Below are positions 1 to 8,919 of a DNA stretch of 64,000 nt, in pieces (positions within the stretch are counted from its first letter, which is position 1; each line of letters starts with the position of its first letter). The notes beneath the pieces are model-generated. The model saw only the letters and a list, made by a program, of their open reading frames with translations. It was not told the origin of the DNA and did no database searches. The DNA is from Pseudomonas knackmussii B13 (lineage in GTDB: Bacteria; Pseudomonadota; Gammaproteobacteria; Pseudomonadales; Pseudomonadaceae): positions 744,001 through 808,000 of the forward strand of contig NZ_HG322950.1 in the NCBI RefSeq assembly GCF_000689415.1, in the 5' to 3' direction. Both the position numbers and the translations under genes were made by a program.

Positions 1-565
1 GCTCGGCCTCGACGAGCTGCGTCTGCTGCCGGCAGCGCGCCCGCCGCATCGGGAAACGCCGCAGGTGTCGGCACAACAGCGCCTGGCGATGGTCGAACTG
101 GCCACCGCCGGCGTCGCGCCGCTGCGGGTCGATGACCGCGAGCTGCAGCGCGACAAACCGTCCTACACCATCGACACCCTGGAGTCGCTTCGCGCGGAGC
201 TGGGCAAGGACGTGCAGCTGGTGCTGCTGGTGGGTTGGGACGCTTTCTGCGGCCTGCCGACCTGGTACCGCTGGGAAGAACTGCTGCAACACTGCCACCT
301 GGCCGTGCTGCAGCGCCCGGACGCCGACATGGAGGCGCCCGAAGCCCTGCGTGACCTGCTGGCGGCTCGCAGCGTGGCCGACCCCAGTGCCCTGAGTGGT
401 GCGGCCGGGCAGGTCACTTTCATCTGGCAGACGCCCCTTGCAGTGTCCGCCACCCAGATCCGCGCCCTCCTGGCGCAGGGGCGCTCGCCGCGCTTCCTGG
501 TGCCCGACGCGGTGTTGAACTACATCGAGGCGCACGAGCTGTATCGCGCGCCCCAGACAAACTAG
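1..565 (+). CDS. nadD: Nicotinate-nucleotide adenylyltransferase, 5'-truncated by window edge
   Basis: Transfers an adenylyl group from ATP to nicotinate mononucleotide in the cytoplasm, the step before NAD synthetase. The open frame enters from base 2, so about the first 30 codons, including the nucleotide-binding GxFDPxHxGH region, lie outside the window. Visible family features are the PPHR element near the start, DKPSYTIDTL, GWDAF followed by LPTWYRW, and the C-terminal SATQIR motif of this nucleotidyltransferase family. It is followed 10 bp later by rsfS, as in P. aeruginosa. Recognition is confident; only the N-terminus is unseen. Confidence 0.95.
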   Translation, partial: LGLDELRLLPAARPPHRETPQVSAQQRLAMVELATAGVAPLRVDDRELQRDKPSYTIDTLESLRAELGKDVQLVLLVGWDAFCGLPTWYRWEELLQHCHLAVLQRPDADMEAPEALRDLLAARSVADPSALSGAAGQVTFIWQTPLAVSATQIRALLAQGRSPRFLVPDAVLNYIEAHELYRAPQTN

Positions 566-575
566 AGAGTCATTC

Positions 576-929
576 ATGCAAACCGAACAACTGGTCGAGC
601 TGGCCATCGCCGCTCTTGAAGATATGAAGGCCCAGGACATCCTGGCCATCGACGTGCGCGACAAAACCAGCATCACCGACACCATGGTCATCGCTACCGG
701 CTCCTCCAGCCGCCAGGTCAAGTCGCTCGCCGACAACGTCCTGGAGAAGGTCAAGGAGCAGGGCGTCAAGCCGATCGGCAGCGAAGGTCAGGAAGGCGGC
801 GAGTGGGTGCTGATCGACCTGGGCAACGTCGTCGTCCACGTCATGCAGCCGGCCACCCGCCAGTTCTACGACCTCGAGCGCCTGTGGCAGGGCGCCGAAC
901 AGAGCCGCGCCCACCACAGCGGCGAGTGA
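576..929 (+). CDS. rsfS: Ribosomal silencing factor RsfS
   Basis: Binds ribosomal protein uL14 on the 50S subunit and blocks joining to 30S, damping translation when nutrients are scarce. The 117-residue product has the usual RsfS/Iojap length and motifs: DIRDKTSITD-like strand (here IDVRDKTSITD), ATGSSSRQVKSLAD, EGQEGGEWVLID and the C-terminal YDLERLW. The ATG lies 10 bp after nadD, and rlmH begins 7 bp after its stop, so the three genes look co-transcribed. Nothing unusual is seen. Confidence 0.95.
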   Translation: MQTEQLVELAIAALEDMKAQDILAIDVRDKTSITDTMVIATGSSSRQVKSLADNVLEKVKEQGVKPIGSEGQEGGEWVLIDLGNVVVHVMQPATRQFYDLERLWQGAEQSRAHHSGE

Positions 930-936
930 TTCGGCG

Positions 937-1404
937 TTGCGTCTGCGTCTGATCGCAGTCGGCTCGCGCATGCCGCGATGGGTCGAGGAGGGGTGGCAGG
1001 AGTATGTCAAACGCCTGCCCGCCGAGCTGTCCCTCGAACTGGTGGAGATCCCGCTGAACACCCGCGGCAAGAATGCCGACGTGGCGCGGCTGATCCGCCA
1101 GGAAGGCGAGGCCATGCTGGCCAAGGTCCAGCCGGGGGAGAAGATCGTCACCCTGGAAGTCGAGGGCAAGCCCTGGAGCACGCCGCAGCTGGCTTCCGAG
1201 CTCGATCGCTGGCGCCTCGACGCGCGCACCGTGAACCTCATGGTCGGCGGCCCGGAAGGGCTGGCGCCGGAGGTCTGCGCGCGCAGCGAGCAACGCTGGT
1301 CGCTGTCGCCGCTGACGCTGCCGCATCCGCTGGTGCGCATCCTCGTGGGTGAGCAGATCTACAGGGCCTGGACCGTGCTGTCCGGGCACCCGTACCACAA
1401 GTAG
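937..1404 (+). CDS. rlmH: 23S rRNA (pseudouridine1915-N3)-methyltransferase RlmH
   Basis: SPOUT-class methyltransferase that uses S-adenosylmethionine to methylate pseudouridine 1915 in helix 69 of 23S rRNA. The product is 155 residues, the normal family length, with the knot motif MVGGPEGL around residues 101-108 and the conserved C-terminus LSGHPYHK. The start is a TTG at 937: no ATG or GTG gives the expected MRLRLIAVG N-terminus. The gene sits between rsfS and mrdA, the usual Pseudomonas arrangement. Confidence 0.95.
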   Translation: MRLRLIAVGSRMPRWVEEGWQEYVKRLPAELSLELVEIPLNTRGKNADVARLIRQEGEAMLAKVQPGEKIVTLEVEGKPWSTPQLASELDRWRLDARTVNLMVGGPEGLAPEVCARSEQRWSLSPLTLPHPLVRILVGEQIYRAWTVLSGHPYHK

Positions 1405-1419
1405 CCGTAGTCGTACCCG

Positions 1420-3306
1420 ATGCCGCAGCCGATTCAACTCAAAGACCACGAAAAGGACGCCCGCCTGGTACGCAGCCGGGTCGTCGTCGGCGCGGTGGCG
1501 GTGTTCATCCTGGCGCTGGTGCTGGTGGCGCGCATGTACCACCTGCAGGTCACGCAGTACGAGTATCACTCGACGCTGTCGGAGAACAACCGCGTCCACG
1601 TCCAGCCTATCCCGCCGACCCGCGGCCTGATCTACGACCGCAACGGTGTGCTGATCGCCGACAACCGGCCGAGCTTCAGCCTCACGGTGACCCGCGAACG
1701 CACCGAGAACCTGAAGCAGGAGCTGCAGTTCCTGGTGGACATCCTCGGGCTGACCGAGGAAGACCGCGCGATCTTCGAGAAGCGTATGAAGCAGGGCCGG
1801 CGGCCGTTCGAGCCGGTGCCGATCATGTTCGAGCTGTCGGAAGAGCAGATCGCCCGCATCGCGGTGAACCAGTACCGCCTGCCCGGTATCGATGTCACCG
1901 CGCAGTTCGTCCGCCACTACCCGCTGGGCGAGCACTTCGCCCACTCGGTCGGCTACGTCGGGCGGATCAACGAACCGGAGCTGAAGATCCTCGACCCGGT
2001 CAACTACGCCGGCACCCACCACATCGGCAAGACCGGCGTGGAGAAGTTCTACGAGGCCCAGCTGCACGGCACCGTGGGCTACGAGGAGGTCGAGACCAAC
2101 GCCCGCGGCCGCGTCCTGCGCGTGCTCAAGCGCACCGACCCGGTGCCGGGCAAGGACATCGTCCTGAGCATCGACAGCAAGCTGCAGGCCAAGGCCGAGG
2201 AGGCCCTGGGTGGGCGCCGCGGCGCCATCGTGGCGATCCAGCCGTCCACCGGTGAGGTGCTGGCGATGGTCAGCCAGCCGAGCTACGACCCCAACCTGTT
2301 CGTCACCGGCATCAGCTTCAAGGATTACTCGGCGCTGCGCGATTCCATCGACCGTCCGCTGTACAACCGCGTGCTGCGCGGCCTCTACCCGCCGGGCTCG
2401 ACGGTGAAACCGGCGGTGGCCATCGCCGGCCTCGACGCGGGCGTTGTGACGCCGAGCTCGCGGATCTTCGACCCGGGCTACTACCAGTTGCCGAACTACG
2501 ACCACAAGTACCGCAACTGGAACCATTCAGGCGAAGGCTGGGTGAACCTGGAAACCGCGATCATGCGGTCCAACGACACCTACTTCTACGACCTCGCCCA
2601 CAAGCTCGGCATCGACAGGCTGCACGACTACATGAGCCGCTTCGGCTTCGGCCAGCGCGTGGCCCTGGACATGTACGGCGAATCGCCTGGCCTGATGCCT
2701 TCGCGCGACTGGAAGCGCATCACCCGCCGGCAGGTCTGGTTCCCGGGGGAAACCCTGATCCTCGGCATCGGCCAGGGCTACATGCAGGCCACGCCGCTGC
2801 AGCTCGCGCAGATGACCGCGCTGATCGCCAACCACGGCAAGTGGATCCGCCCGCACCTGGCCAAGACCATCGAAGGCCAGCCGCCAGCCGACCCGGAACC
2901 GATGCCGGACATCGACCTGCGCGAACCGGGCAACTGGGAAATGATCGATTCGGACATGCAGCAGGTGGTGCACAATGCCCGCGGCACGGCGCACAAGGTC
3001 GGCGCCACCTCGGTCTACCGCATCGCCGGCAAGTCCGGTACCGCGCAGGTGGTGGCGATCAAGCAGAACGAGAAATACGACCGCTCCAAGCTCTCCGAAC
3101 GGACCCGCGACCACGCGCTGTTCGTCGGCTTCGCTCCGGCGGACAACCCGCAGATCGCCGTCTCGGTGATGGTGGAGAACGGCGAGTCCGGCTCCGGCGT
3201 CGCCGCTCCAGTGCTCAAGCAGGTGATGGACGCCTGGCTGCTCGACGAGAACGGCAAGCTCAAGCCCGAGTATGCGCCGCAGGTGGCGCAGGTGCAGAAG
3301 CCATGA
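1420..3306 (+). CDS. mrdA: Penicillin-binding protein 2, peptidoglycan transpeptidase of the elongasome
   Basis: Cross-links peptidoglycan during cell elongation, working with the glycosyltransferase RodA encoded next to it. The 628-residue protein has one N-terminal membrane anchor (about residues 20-38), a PBP dimerisation/pedestal domain, and a transpeptidase domain. The active-site motifs are STVK at 327-330 (catalytic Ser327), SND after the MRSND stretch, and KSGTA near the C-terminus. It overlaps rodA by the sequence ATGA. It is called pbpA in P. aeruginosa. Length and motifs are normal. Confidence 0.96.
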   Translation: MPQPIQLKDHEKDARLVRSRVVVGAVAVFILALVLVARMYHLQVTQYEYHSTLSENNRVHVQPIPPTRGLIYDRNGVLIADNRPSFSLTVTRERTENLKQELQFLVDILGLTEEDRAIFEKRMKQGRRPFEPVPIMFELSEEQIARIAVNQYRLPGIDVTAQFVRHYPLGEHFAHSVGYVGRINEPELKILDPVNYAGTHHIGKTGVEKFYEAQLHGTVGYEEVETNARGRVLRVLKRTDPVPGKDIVLSIDSKLQAKAEEALGGRRGAIVAIQPSTGEVLAMVSQPSYDPNLFVTGISFKDYSALRDSIDRPLYNRVLRGLYPPGSTVKPAVAIAGLDAGVVTPSSRIFDPGYYQLPNYDHKYRNWNHSGEGWVNLETAIMRSNDTYFYDLAHKLGIDRLHDYMSRFGFGQRVALDMYGESPGLMPSRDWKRITRRQVWFPGETLILGIGQGYMQATPLQLAQMTALIANHGKWIRPHLAKTIEGQPPADPEPMPDIDLREPGNWEMIDSDMQQVVHNARGTAHKVGATSVYRIAGKSGTAQVVAIKQNEKYDRSKLSERTRDHALFVGFAPADNPQIAVSVMVENGESGSGVAAPVLKQVMDAWLLDENGKLKPEYAPQVAQVQKP

Positions 3307-4460
3307 GCATGAACATGAACCCCAACTTCGACCGCACGCTGTCCAACGAGGACGTGATGAAGCGGCGGGCCAGCCTGCTGCAGCGTCTGCACATCGACGG
3401 GCTGCTGCTGCTCCTGCTGCTGATCCTCGGCGCCGCGGGCCTGTTCGTCCTCTATTCGGCCAGCGGCAAGAGCTGGGACCTGCTGATCAAGCAGGCCTCG
3501 TCCTTCGGCCTGGGCCTGGTGATGATGTTCGTCATCGCCCAGGTCGAACCGCGCTTCCTCGCGCGCTGGGTGCCGCTGGGCTACGTGCTCGGCGTACTGC
3601 TGCTGGTGGCGGTGGACGTCATGGGCCACAACGCCATGGGCGCCACGCGCTGGATCAACATCCCCGGGGTGATCCGCTTCCAGCCGGCGGAGTTCATGAA
3701 GCTGTTCATGCCGATGACGCTCGCCTGGTACATGTCCAAGCGCAACCTGCCGCCCAACCTCAAGCATCTGGTGATCAGCCTGGCGCTGATCGGCGTGCCC
3801 TTCGTGCTGATCCTCAAGCAGCCGGACCTGGGTACTGCGATGCTGGTGCTCGCCTCGGGGGCCTTCGTGCTGTTCGTCGGCGGCCTGCAGTGGCGCTGGA
3901 TCTTCGGCGCGGTGACTGCGGCGGTGCCGGTGGCGGTGGCGATGTGGTTCTTCGTCATGCACGACTACCAGAAGCAGCGCGTGCTGACCTTCCTCGACCC
4001 GGAGAGCGATCCGTTGGGTACCGGCTGGAACATCATCCAGTCGAAAGCGGCCATCGGATCGGGCGGAGTATTCGGTAAGGGTTGGCTGATGGGCACTCAG
4101 TCGCATCTGGATTTTTTGCCGGAAAGCCATACGGACTTTATCATTGCCGTGCTCGGCGAAGAGTTCGGCCTGGTGGGGGTGTGCCTGCTGCTGACCCTTT
4201 ACCTGCTGGTGATCTACCGCGGACTGGTGATTACCGCGCAGGCACAGACGCTGTACGGCAAGCTGCTGGCCGGCAGCATCACCATGACCTTCTTCGTCTA
4301 CGTGTTCGTCAACATCGGCATGGTCAGCGGTCTGCTGCCGGTGGTGGGGGTGCCGCTTCCCTTCATCAGCTACGGCGGAACTTCGCTGGTGACGCTGCTG
4401 TCAGGGTTCGGGGTTTTGATGTCGATTCATACCCACCGGAAATGGATCGCCCAGGTTTGA
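3303..4460 (+). CDS. rodA: Peptidoglycan glycosyltransferase RodA (SEDS family)
   Basis: Polymerises lipid II into glycan strands in the inner membrane as partner of PBP2. The 385-residue protein is almost wholly made of hydrophobic segments. SEDS hallmarks are GATRWI followed by FQPAEFMK, KQPDLGTAM, and the C-terminal GVPLPFISYGGTS. The ATG at 3303 overlaps the mrdA stop codon, which supports translational coupling; an in-frame ATG at 3309 is a possible alternative. A longer open frame running upstream inside mrdA is not real coding. Confidence 0.95.
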   Translation: MSMNMNPNFDRTLSNEDVMKRRASLLQRLHIDGLLLLLLLILGAAGLFVLYSASGKSWDLLIKQASSFGLGLVMMFVIAQVEPRFLARWVPLGYVLGVLLLVAVDVMGHNAMGATRWINIPGVIRFQPAEFMKLFMPMTLAWYMSKRNLPPNLKHLVISLALIGVPFVLILKQPDLGTAMLVLASGAFVLFVGGLQWRWIFGAVTAAVPVAVAMWFFVMHDYQKQRVLTFLDPESDPLGTGWNIIQSKAAIGSGGVFGKGWLMGTQSHLDFLPESHTDFIIAVLGEEFGLVGVCLLLTLYLLVIYRGLVITAQAQTLYGKLLAGSITMTFFVYVFVNIGMVSGLLPVVGVPLPFISYGGTSLVTLLSGFGVLMSIHTHRKWIAQV

Positions 4461-4492
4461 ATTCAAGCGTTGAGACAAGAGTGAAGAAAGGA

Positions 4493-5503
4493 ATGCAGAT
4501 ACTGCGCGAATGGGCAGCCAGGGGTGTCCATTGGGTCGGTCTCGCGGGGGCGATCGGCTTCGGCGGCGCTGCGCATGCGGGCGACTACGACGGCTCGCCG
4601 CAGGTTGCGGAGTTCGTCAACGAGATGACCCGCGACTACGGCTTCGCCGACGAGCAGCTGCTTTCGCTGTTCCACGATGTCGAGCGCAAGCAATCCATTC
4701 TCGACGCCATCTCCAAGCCCGCCGAGCGGGTCAAGGCCTGGAAGGAATACCGGCCGATCTTCATTACCGATGCACGCATCAAGGCCGGCGCCGACTTCTG
4801 GAACCAGAATGCCGAGGCCCTGGCCCGCGCCGAGAAGACCTACGGCGTTCCCGCGCAATACATAGTGGCGATCATCGGCGTGGAAACCTTCTTCGGCCGC
4901 AATACCGGCCGTTACCGGGTGATGGACGCACTCTCCACCCTGGGCTTCGACTACCCGCCGCGCGCCGACTTCTTCCGCAAGGAGCTCAAGCAGTTCCTTC
5001 TGCTGGCCCGCGAGCAGCAGGTCGATCCGCTCAGCCTGAACGGCTCCTACGCCGGCGCCATGGGCCTGCCGCAGTTCATGCCGAGCAGCTTCCGCGCCTA
5101 TGCCGTGGACTTCGACGGCGACGGCCACATCAACATCTGGAACGACCCGACCGATGCCATCGGCAGCGTCGCCAGCTACTTCAAGCAGCACGGCTGGCAA
5201 GCCGGGCAGCCGGTGGTGTCGCAGGCCGACCTCGGCGTCGACAGCGCCCAGGACGCCGTGACTCCGGGCCTCGACCCGCAGATGAACCTTGGTCAGCTGC
5301 GCGCTGCCGGCTGGCGCACCCATGACGTGCTGCCGGACGACCTGAAGGTCACCGCCATCCGCTTCGACGGCGAGAATGGCCCGGAATACTGGGTCGGCCT
5401 GCCGAACTTCTACGTGATCACCCGTTACAACCGCAGCGCCATGTACGCCATGGCGGTCCACCAGCTGGCCGACGAGATCGTCCGCGTGCGAGGTGTCCAT
5501 TGA
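4493..5503 (+). CDS. mltB: Lytic murein transglycosylase B (MltB/SltB1 type)
   Basis: Cleaves the MurNAc-GlcNAc bond with formation of 1,6-anhydroMurNAc in the periplasm. The 336-residue product begins with a signal peptide ending near AAHAG and carries the MltB/Slt35 fold: the catalytic glutamate is in VETFFGR, and GLPQFMPSSF and DFDGDGHINIW follow. I start at ATG 4493 because it yields a clean signal peptide; GTG 4481 adds four residues and is an alternative with slightly better spacing. No lipobox is seen, so it is the soluble form (PA4001-like, named sltB1 in P. aeruginosa). It overlaps rlpA by four bases. Confidence 0.9.
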   Translation: MQILREWAARGVHWVGLAGAIGFGGAAHAGDYDGSPQVAEFVNEMTRDYGFADEQLLSLFHDVERKQSILDAISKPAERVKAWKEYRPIFITDARIKAGADFWNQNAEALARAEKTYGVPAQYIVAIIGVETFFGRNTGRYRVMDALSTLGFDYPPRADFFRKELKQFLLLAREQQVDPLSLNGSYAGAMGLPQFMPSSFRAYAVDFDGDGHINIWNDPTDAIGSVASYFKQHGWQAGQPVVSQADLGVDSAQDAVTPGLDPQMNLGQLRAAGWRTHDVLPDDLKVTAIRFDGENGPEYWVGLPNFYVITRYNRSAMYAMAVHQLADEIVRVRGVH

Positions 5504-6525
5504 GCAAGCGATTGGGGAATCCGCGTTTCTGGTCGGTCGCCGCCAGCTTCGGGCTGGGCGTCGTGCTGCTGGCCAGCTGCACCAGCAGCCGTCCGCCGCA
5601 GCAGACCTCCGGCGGCATGTCCGGTCCGATGGACTACAACCGTCCGCACCGCGACGGCGCGCCCTGGTGGGACGTCGACGTCTCGCGCATTCCCGACGCG
5701 GTGCCGATGCCGCACAACGGCCCGCTGAAGAACAACCCCTACACGGTGCTGGGCAAGACCTACTACCCGCTGAACGACGCGCGCACCTACGCCGTCACCG
5801 GCACGGCATCCTGGTACGGCACCAAGTTCCATGGCCAGGCCACCGCCAACGGCGAGATGTACGACCTGTACGGCATGACCGCCGCGCACAAGACGCTGCC
5901 GCTGCCCAGCTACGTCCGGGTGACCAACCTGGACAACGGCAAGAGCGTGATCGTCCGCGTCAACGACCGCGGTCCGTTCTACTCCGACCGGGTCATCGAC
6001 CTGTCCTTCGCTGCCGCCAAGAAGCTCGGCTATGCCGAAGTCGGCACCGCCCGGGTCAAGGTCGAAGGCATCGACCCGGTACGCTGGTGGGCTGCTCAGG
6101 GCCGTCCGGTGCCCATGGTCCTGGCGCAGCCGAAGATGGCTCCGGTACAGCCCGCACCGGCTGCAGCGCAACCTCAGGCCGTGGCCATGGCGCAGCCGAT
6201 CGAGGTCTACACGCCGCCGCCGGCGCAGCATGCGGAGCCGCCGGCTCCGGTGCAGATCGACTCAAAAAAAAACGCTTCATTACCAGCCGATGGCCTGTAT
6301 CTCCAGGTGGGTGCCTTCGCCAACCCGGACGCTGCCGAGCTCCTCAGGGAGAAGCTCAGCGGCCTGACTGGGGCCCAGGTCTTTATCAGCTCGGTCGTGG
6401 TCAACAAACAGACCTTGCACCGGGTGCGTCTGGGGCCGATCGGAACGCCGGATGAAGCGAATCGGATGCAGGACAGCATCCGCGTGGCCAATCTCGGCCA
6501 ACCCAAACTGGTGCGTCCGGACTGA
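5500..6525 (+). CDS. rlpA: RlpA, septal lipoprotein with DPBB and SPOR domains
   Basis: Outer-membrane lipoprotein that in P. aeruginosa acts as a lytic transglycosylase on glycan strands lacking stem peptides and localises to the septum. The start is TTG at 5500, overlapping the mltB stop (TTGA). A lipobox LLASC gives Cys27 as the lipidated residue. A double-psi beta-barrel lies around residues 105-195 (TASWYG, RVNDRGPF). A Pro/Ala/Gln-rich linker follows, and a SPOR domain covers about 260-335 (YLQVGAF). A run of nine A bases lies in the linker at 6264-6272. Confidence 0.94.
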   Translation: MSKRLGNPRFWSVAASFGLGVVLLASCTSSRPPQQTSGGMSGPMDYNRPHRDGAPWWDVDVSRIPDAVPMPHNGPLKNNPYTVLGKTYYPLNDARTYAVTGTASWYGTKFHGQATANGEMYDLYGMTAAHKTLPLPSYVRVTNLDNGKSVIVRVNDRGPFYSDRVIDLSFAAAKKLGYAEVGTARVKVEGIDPVRWWAAQGRPVPMVLAQPKMAPVQPAPAAAQPQAVAMAQPIEVYTPPPAQHAEPPAPVQIDSKKNASLPADGLYLQVGAFANPDAAELLREKLSGLTGAQVFISSVVVNKQTLHRVRLGPIGTPDEANRMQDSIRVANLGQPKLVRPD

Positions 6526-6611
6526 CCGGCGCGCCCGAGCGGCCCGCCAGAGGCCGCCCCAGGAATTCCCCCAAGGGATTGTTTGACCATTAGCGAAACC
6601 CAGAGAGACGG

Positions 6612-7772
6612 ATGAATATCTTCAACATCGCCAAACGACTTTCCATGCTCGTGCTGCTCAGCGCCCCCGTGGCCAGCTGGGCCGCTGAATCCGTCGTGCC
6701 CGCCGCACCGCAGCTGGCAGCCAAGGCCTGGGTGCTGATGGACGGCGCCAGTGGCCAGATCCTGGTCGAGAACAATGCCGACGAGCGCCTGCCACCGGCG
6801 AGCCTGACCAAGCTGATGACCGCCTACATCGCCACCAAGGAGATCGAGGGCGGCCGCATCAAGGAAGACGACCTGGTCACCGTCAGCGAACACGCCTGGC
6901 GCACCGGCGGCTCGCGGATGTTCATCAAGCTCGGTTCGCAGGTGTCTGTCAGCGACCTGCTGCACGGCATCATCATCCAGTCCGGCAACGACGCCTCGGT
7001 CGCCCTGGCCGAGCATATCGCCGGCAGCGAAGACGCCTTCGCCGACATGATGAACAACACTGCGCAGAAGCTGGGCATGAGCAACTCCCACTTCATGGAC
7101 GCCACCGGCCTGCCGAACCCCGAGCACTACTCGTCGGCCCACGACATGGCGCTGCTGGCCCGCGCGATCATCTACGGCGAGCCGACCCACTACGCGATCT
7201 ACGCGCAGAAGGAATTCTTCTGGAACAACATCAAGCAGCCGAACCGCAACCTGCTGCTGTGGCGTGACAAGACCGTCGACGGCCTGAAGACCGGCCACAC
7301 CGAAGAAGCCGGCTACTGCCTGGTGGCTTCCGCCGTACGCGACGGCCAGCGCATGATCGCCGTGGTGTTCGGCACCAACAGCGAGCAGGCCCGTGCCGCC
7401 GAGACCCAGAAGCTGCTGACCTACGGCTTCCGCTTCTTCGAATCGCAGACCTTCTACAAGAAGGGCGCCGAGCTGACCAAGGCCCTGGTCTGGAAAGGCT
7501 CCGAGCATGAAGTGAAGGCCGGCCTCGCCGAAGACCTGACCATGACCGTGCCGCGCGGCCAGCTCAAGCAACTGCAAGCCACCATGGTCATGCAGCCGCA
7601 GCTGATGGCCCCGATCCAGCAGGGTCAGGTGATTGGCAAGGTGGAAGTGAAGATGGGCGACAAGGTGGTGCGTACCTCCGACCTGGTAGCCCTGAACGGT
7701 GTCGAGGAAGGCGGTTTCATCCGTCGCCTGTGGGACAGCCTCCGCCTGTTCTTCTACGGTCTGTTCAACTGA
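6612..7772 (+). CDS. dacA: D-alanyl-D-alanine carboxypeptidase (PBP5/6 class)
   Basis: Removes the terminal D-Ala from pentapeptide stems in the periplasm, limiting cross-linking. The 386-residue protein has a signal peptide cleaved near ASWAA (residue 24-25), the serine motif SLTK at 64-67, SGN in the QSGNDAS stretch, and KTG in LKTGHTEEAG. A C-terminal beta-rich PBP5 domain follows, and the terminus FFYGLFN resembles the amphipathic membrane anchor of the family. This locus is named dacC in P. aeruginosa. A GAGAGACGG sequence precedes the ATG. Confidence 0.95.
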   Translation: MNIFNIAKRLSMLVLLSAPVASWAAESVVPAAPQLAAKAWVLMDGASGQILVENNADERLPPASLTKLMTAYIATKEIEGGRIKEDDLVTVSEHAWRTGGSRMFIKLGSQVSVSDLLHGIIIQSGNDASVALAEHIAGSEDAFADMMNNTAQKLGMSNSHFMDATGLPNPEHYSSAHDMALLARAIIYGEPTHYAIYAQKEFFWNNIKQPNRNLLLWRDKTVDGLKTGHTEEAGYCLVASAVRDGQRMIAVVFGTNSEQARAAETQKLLTYGFRFFESQTFYKKGAELTKALVWKGSEHEVKAGLAEDLTMTVPRGQLKQLQATMVMQPQLMAPIQQGQVIGKVEVKMGDKVVRTSDLVALNGVEEGGFIRRLWDSLRLFFYGLFN

Positions 7773-7777
7773 CCCCG

Positions 7778-7815
7778 ATTGCCGGGCTTGAACTTTTGTA
7801 TACAAGCCCGGCAAT
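7778..7815 (+). terminator. Strong hairpin after dacA
   Basis: TTGCCGGGCTTG at 7779-7790 pairs perfectly with CAAGCCCGGCAA at 7803-7814, with an extra A-T pair outside, around a 12-base loop. It lies 6 bp after the dacA stop. There is no U-run downstream, so it may be an mRNA-stabilising or Rho-assisted end rather than a classical terminator. Confidence 0.6.
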
Positions 7816-7966
7816 TCCCGCGCATGCGCGCCCTTTACTCAGGTAAAATGCGCGCCTGCGACTGACCGACGCACCGCCGCGGTCTCGGCAGCCGTCAGGT
7901 CCTATCCATCCGGAAGCCCCCAACCCGGGGATTCTCACGGAGGCAGGCTACCCGCCCGCGACAGCC

Positions 7967-8257
7967 ATGACTGATACCATCGATACCGCAACCCCTCCCG
8001 CACCCAAGATCGAATTCCCCTGCGAGCGCTACCCGATCAAGGTGATCGGCGACGCCGGCGACGGTTTCTCCGACCTGGTCATCGAGATCATCCAGCGCCA
8101 TGCGCCCGACCTCGACGAAACCACCCTCGTCATGCGCGACAGCCGCAACGGTCGTTTCCTCTCGGTACAGGTGCTGATCACCGCGACCGGCATCGACCAA
8201 CTGCAGAACATCCATGCCGACCTGCGCGCCACCGGCCGCGTGCACATGGTGCTGTGA
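7967..8257 (+). CDS. ybeD: YbeD/DUF493 family protein next to lipB
   Basis: Small cytoplasmic protein with a ferredoxin-like fold, of unproven function, conserved beside lipB in gamma-proteobacteria. The 96-residue sequence has the family features FPCERYPIKVIG near the start, RNGRFLSVQV and the C-terminus VHMVL. The ATG at 7967 is the first in frame. Its stop overlaps the lipB start (TGATG), so it is almost certainly translated with lipB and lipA. A TAAAAT sequence at 7844-7849 could be a -10 element, but no matching -35 is seen. Confidence 0.9.
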   Translation: MTDTIDTATPPAPKIEFPCERYPIKVIGDAGDGFSDLVIEIIQRHAPDLDETTLVMRDSRNGRFLSVQVLITATGIDQLQNIHADLRATGRVHMVL

Positions 8258-8919
8258 TGGCCGAGGCGGTTCCTGTCCTCGGATTCCGCGAACTCGGGCT
8301 GCTGCCCTACGAGCCGACCTGGCACGCCATGCAGCGCTTCACAGCCGAGCGCGACGAGAACACGGCCGACGAAGTCTGGCTGCTCGAGCATGAGAGGGTC
8401 TTCACCCAAGGCCAGGCCGGCAAGGCCGAGCATGTGCTGCTTCCCGGCGACATTCCGGTGGTCCAGGTCGATCGTGGCGGCCAGGTGACCTACCACGGTC
8501 CCGGCCAGCTAGTCGCCTACCTGATGCTCGACGTGCGCCGTTCGCACCTGGGCGTGCGTGAGCTGGTCAGCCGCATCGAACAGAGCTTGATCGGCCTGCT
8601 CGCCGGTTTCGGCGTGAACGCTGTGTCCAAACCCGACGCCCCGGGCGTCTATGTCGACGGCGCGAAAATCGCCTCGCTCGGCCTGCGCATCCGCAACGGC
8701 CGTTCCTTCCATGGTCTGGCGCTGAATGTCGACATGGACCTGGAGCCTTTCCGTCGAATCAATCCCTGCGGCTACGCAGGCATGGCCATGACCCAGCTGA
8801 GTGAGCTGGCTGGCCCCATCACCCTGGCCGAGGTGCGCGAGCGCCTGCGCGGCGAACTCACCGAGCGCCTTGGCTACGCTGAACAGAAGACCCTAACGGG
8901 CGGGATCGAACTGAGATGA
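8257..8919 (+). CDS. lipB: Octanoyl-ACP:protein N-octanoyltransferase LipB
   Basis: Moves the octanoyl group from acyl carrier protein to lipoyl domains, the first step of endogenous lipoate formation. The 220-residue product carries the LipB signature GGQVTYHGPGQ (about 74-84), the catalytic Lys137 in GAKIAS and the acyl-enzyme Cys171 in NPCGYAGM. I use ATG 8257, overlapping the ybeD stop; GTG 8254 would add one residue. The lipA start overlaps its stop (ATGA), so lipB and lipA are coupled. Confidence 0.95.
   Translation: MAEAVPVLGFRELGLLPYEPTWHAMQRFTAERDENTADEVWLLEHERVFTQGQAGKAEHVLLPGDIPVVQVDRGGQVTYHGPGQLVAYLMLDVRRSHLGVRELVSRIEQSLIGLLAGFGVNAVSKPDAPGVYVDGAKIASLGLRIRNGRSFHGLALNVDMDLEPFRRINPCGYAGMAMTQLSELAGPITLAEVRERLRGELTERLGYAEQKTLTGGIELR

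Noticed and set aside
841..2526. Long open frame on the minus strand across rlmH and mrdA
   Set aside because: Low-complexity Arg/His/Val-rich product typical of antisense frames in GC-rich genes; both plus-strand genes are clear.
7834..7849. sigma-70 promoter before ybeD
   Set aside because: TAAAAT is present but no -35 at proper spacing; kept only as a remark in the ybeD entry.
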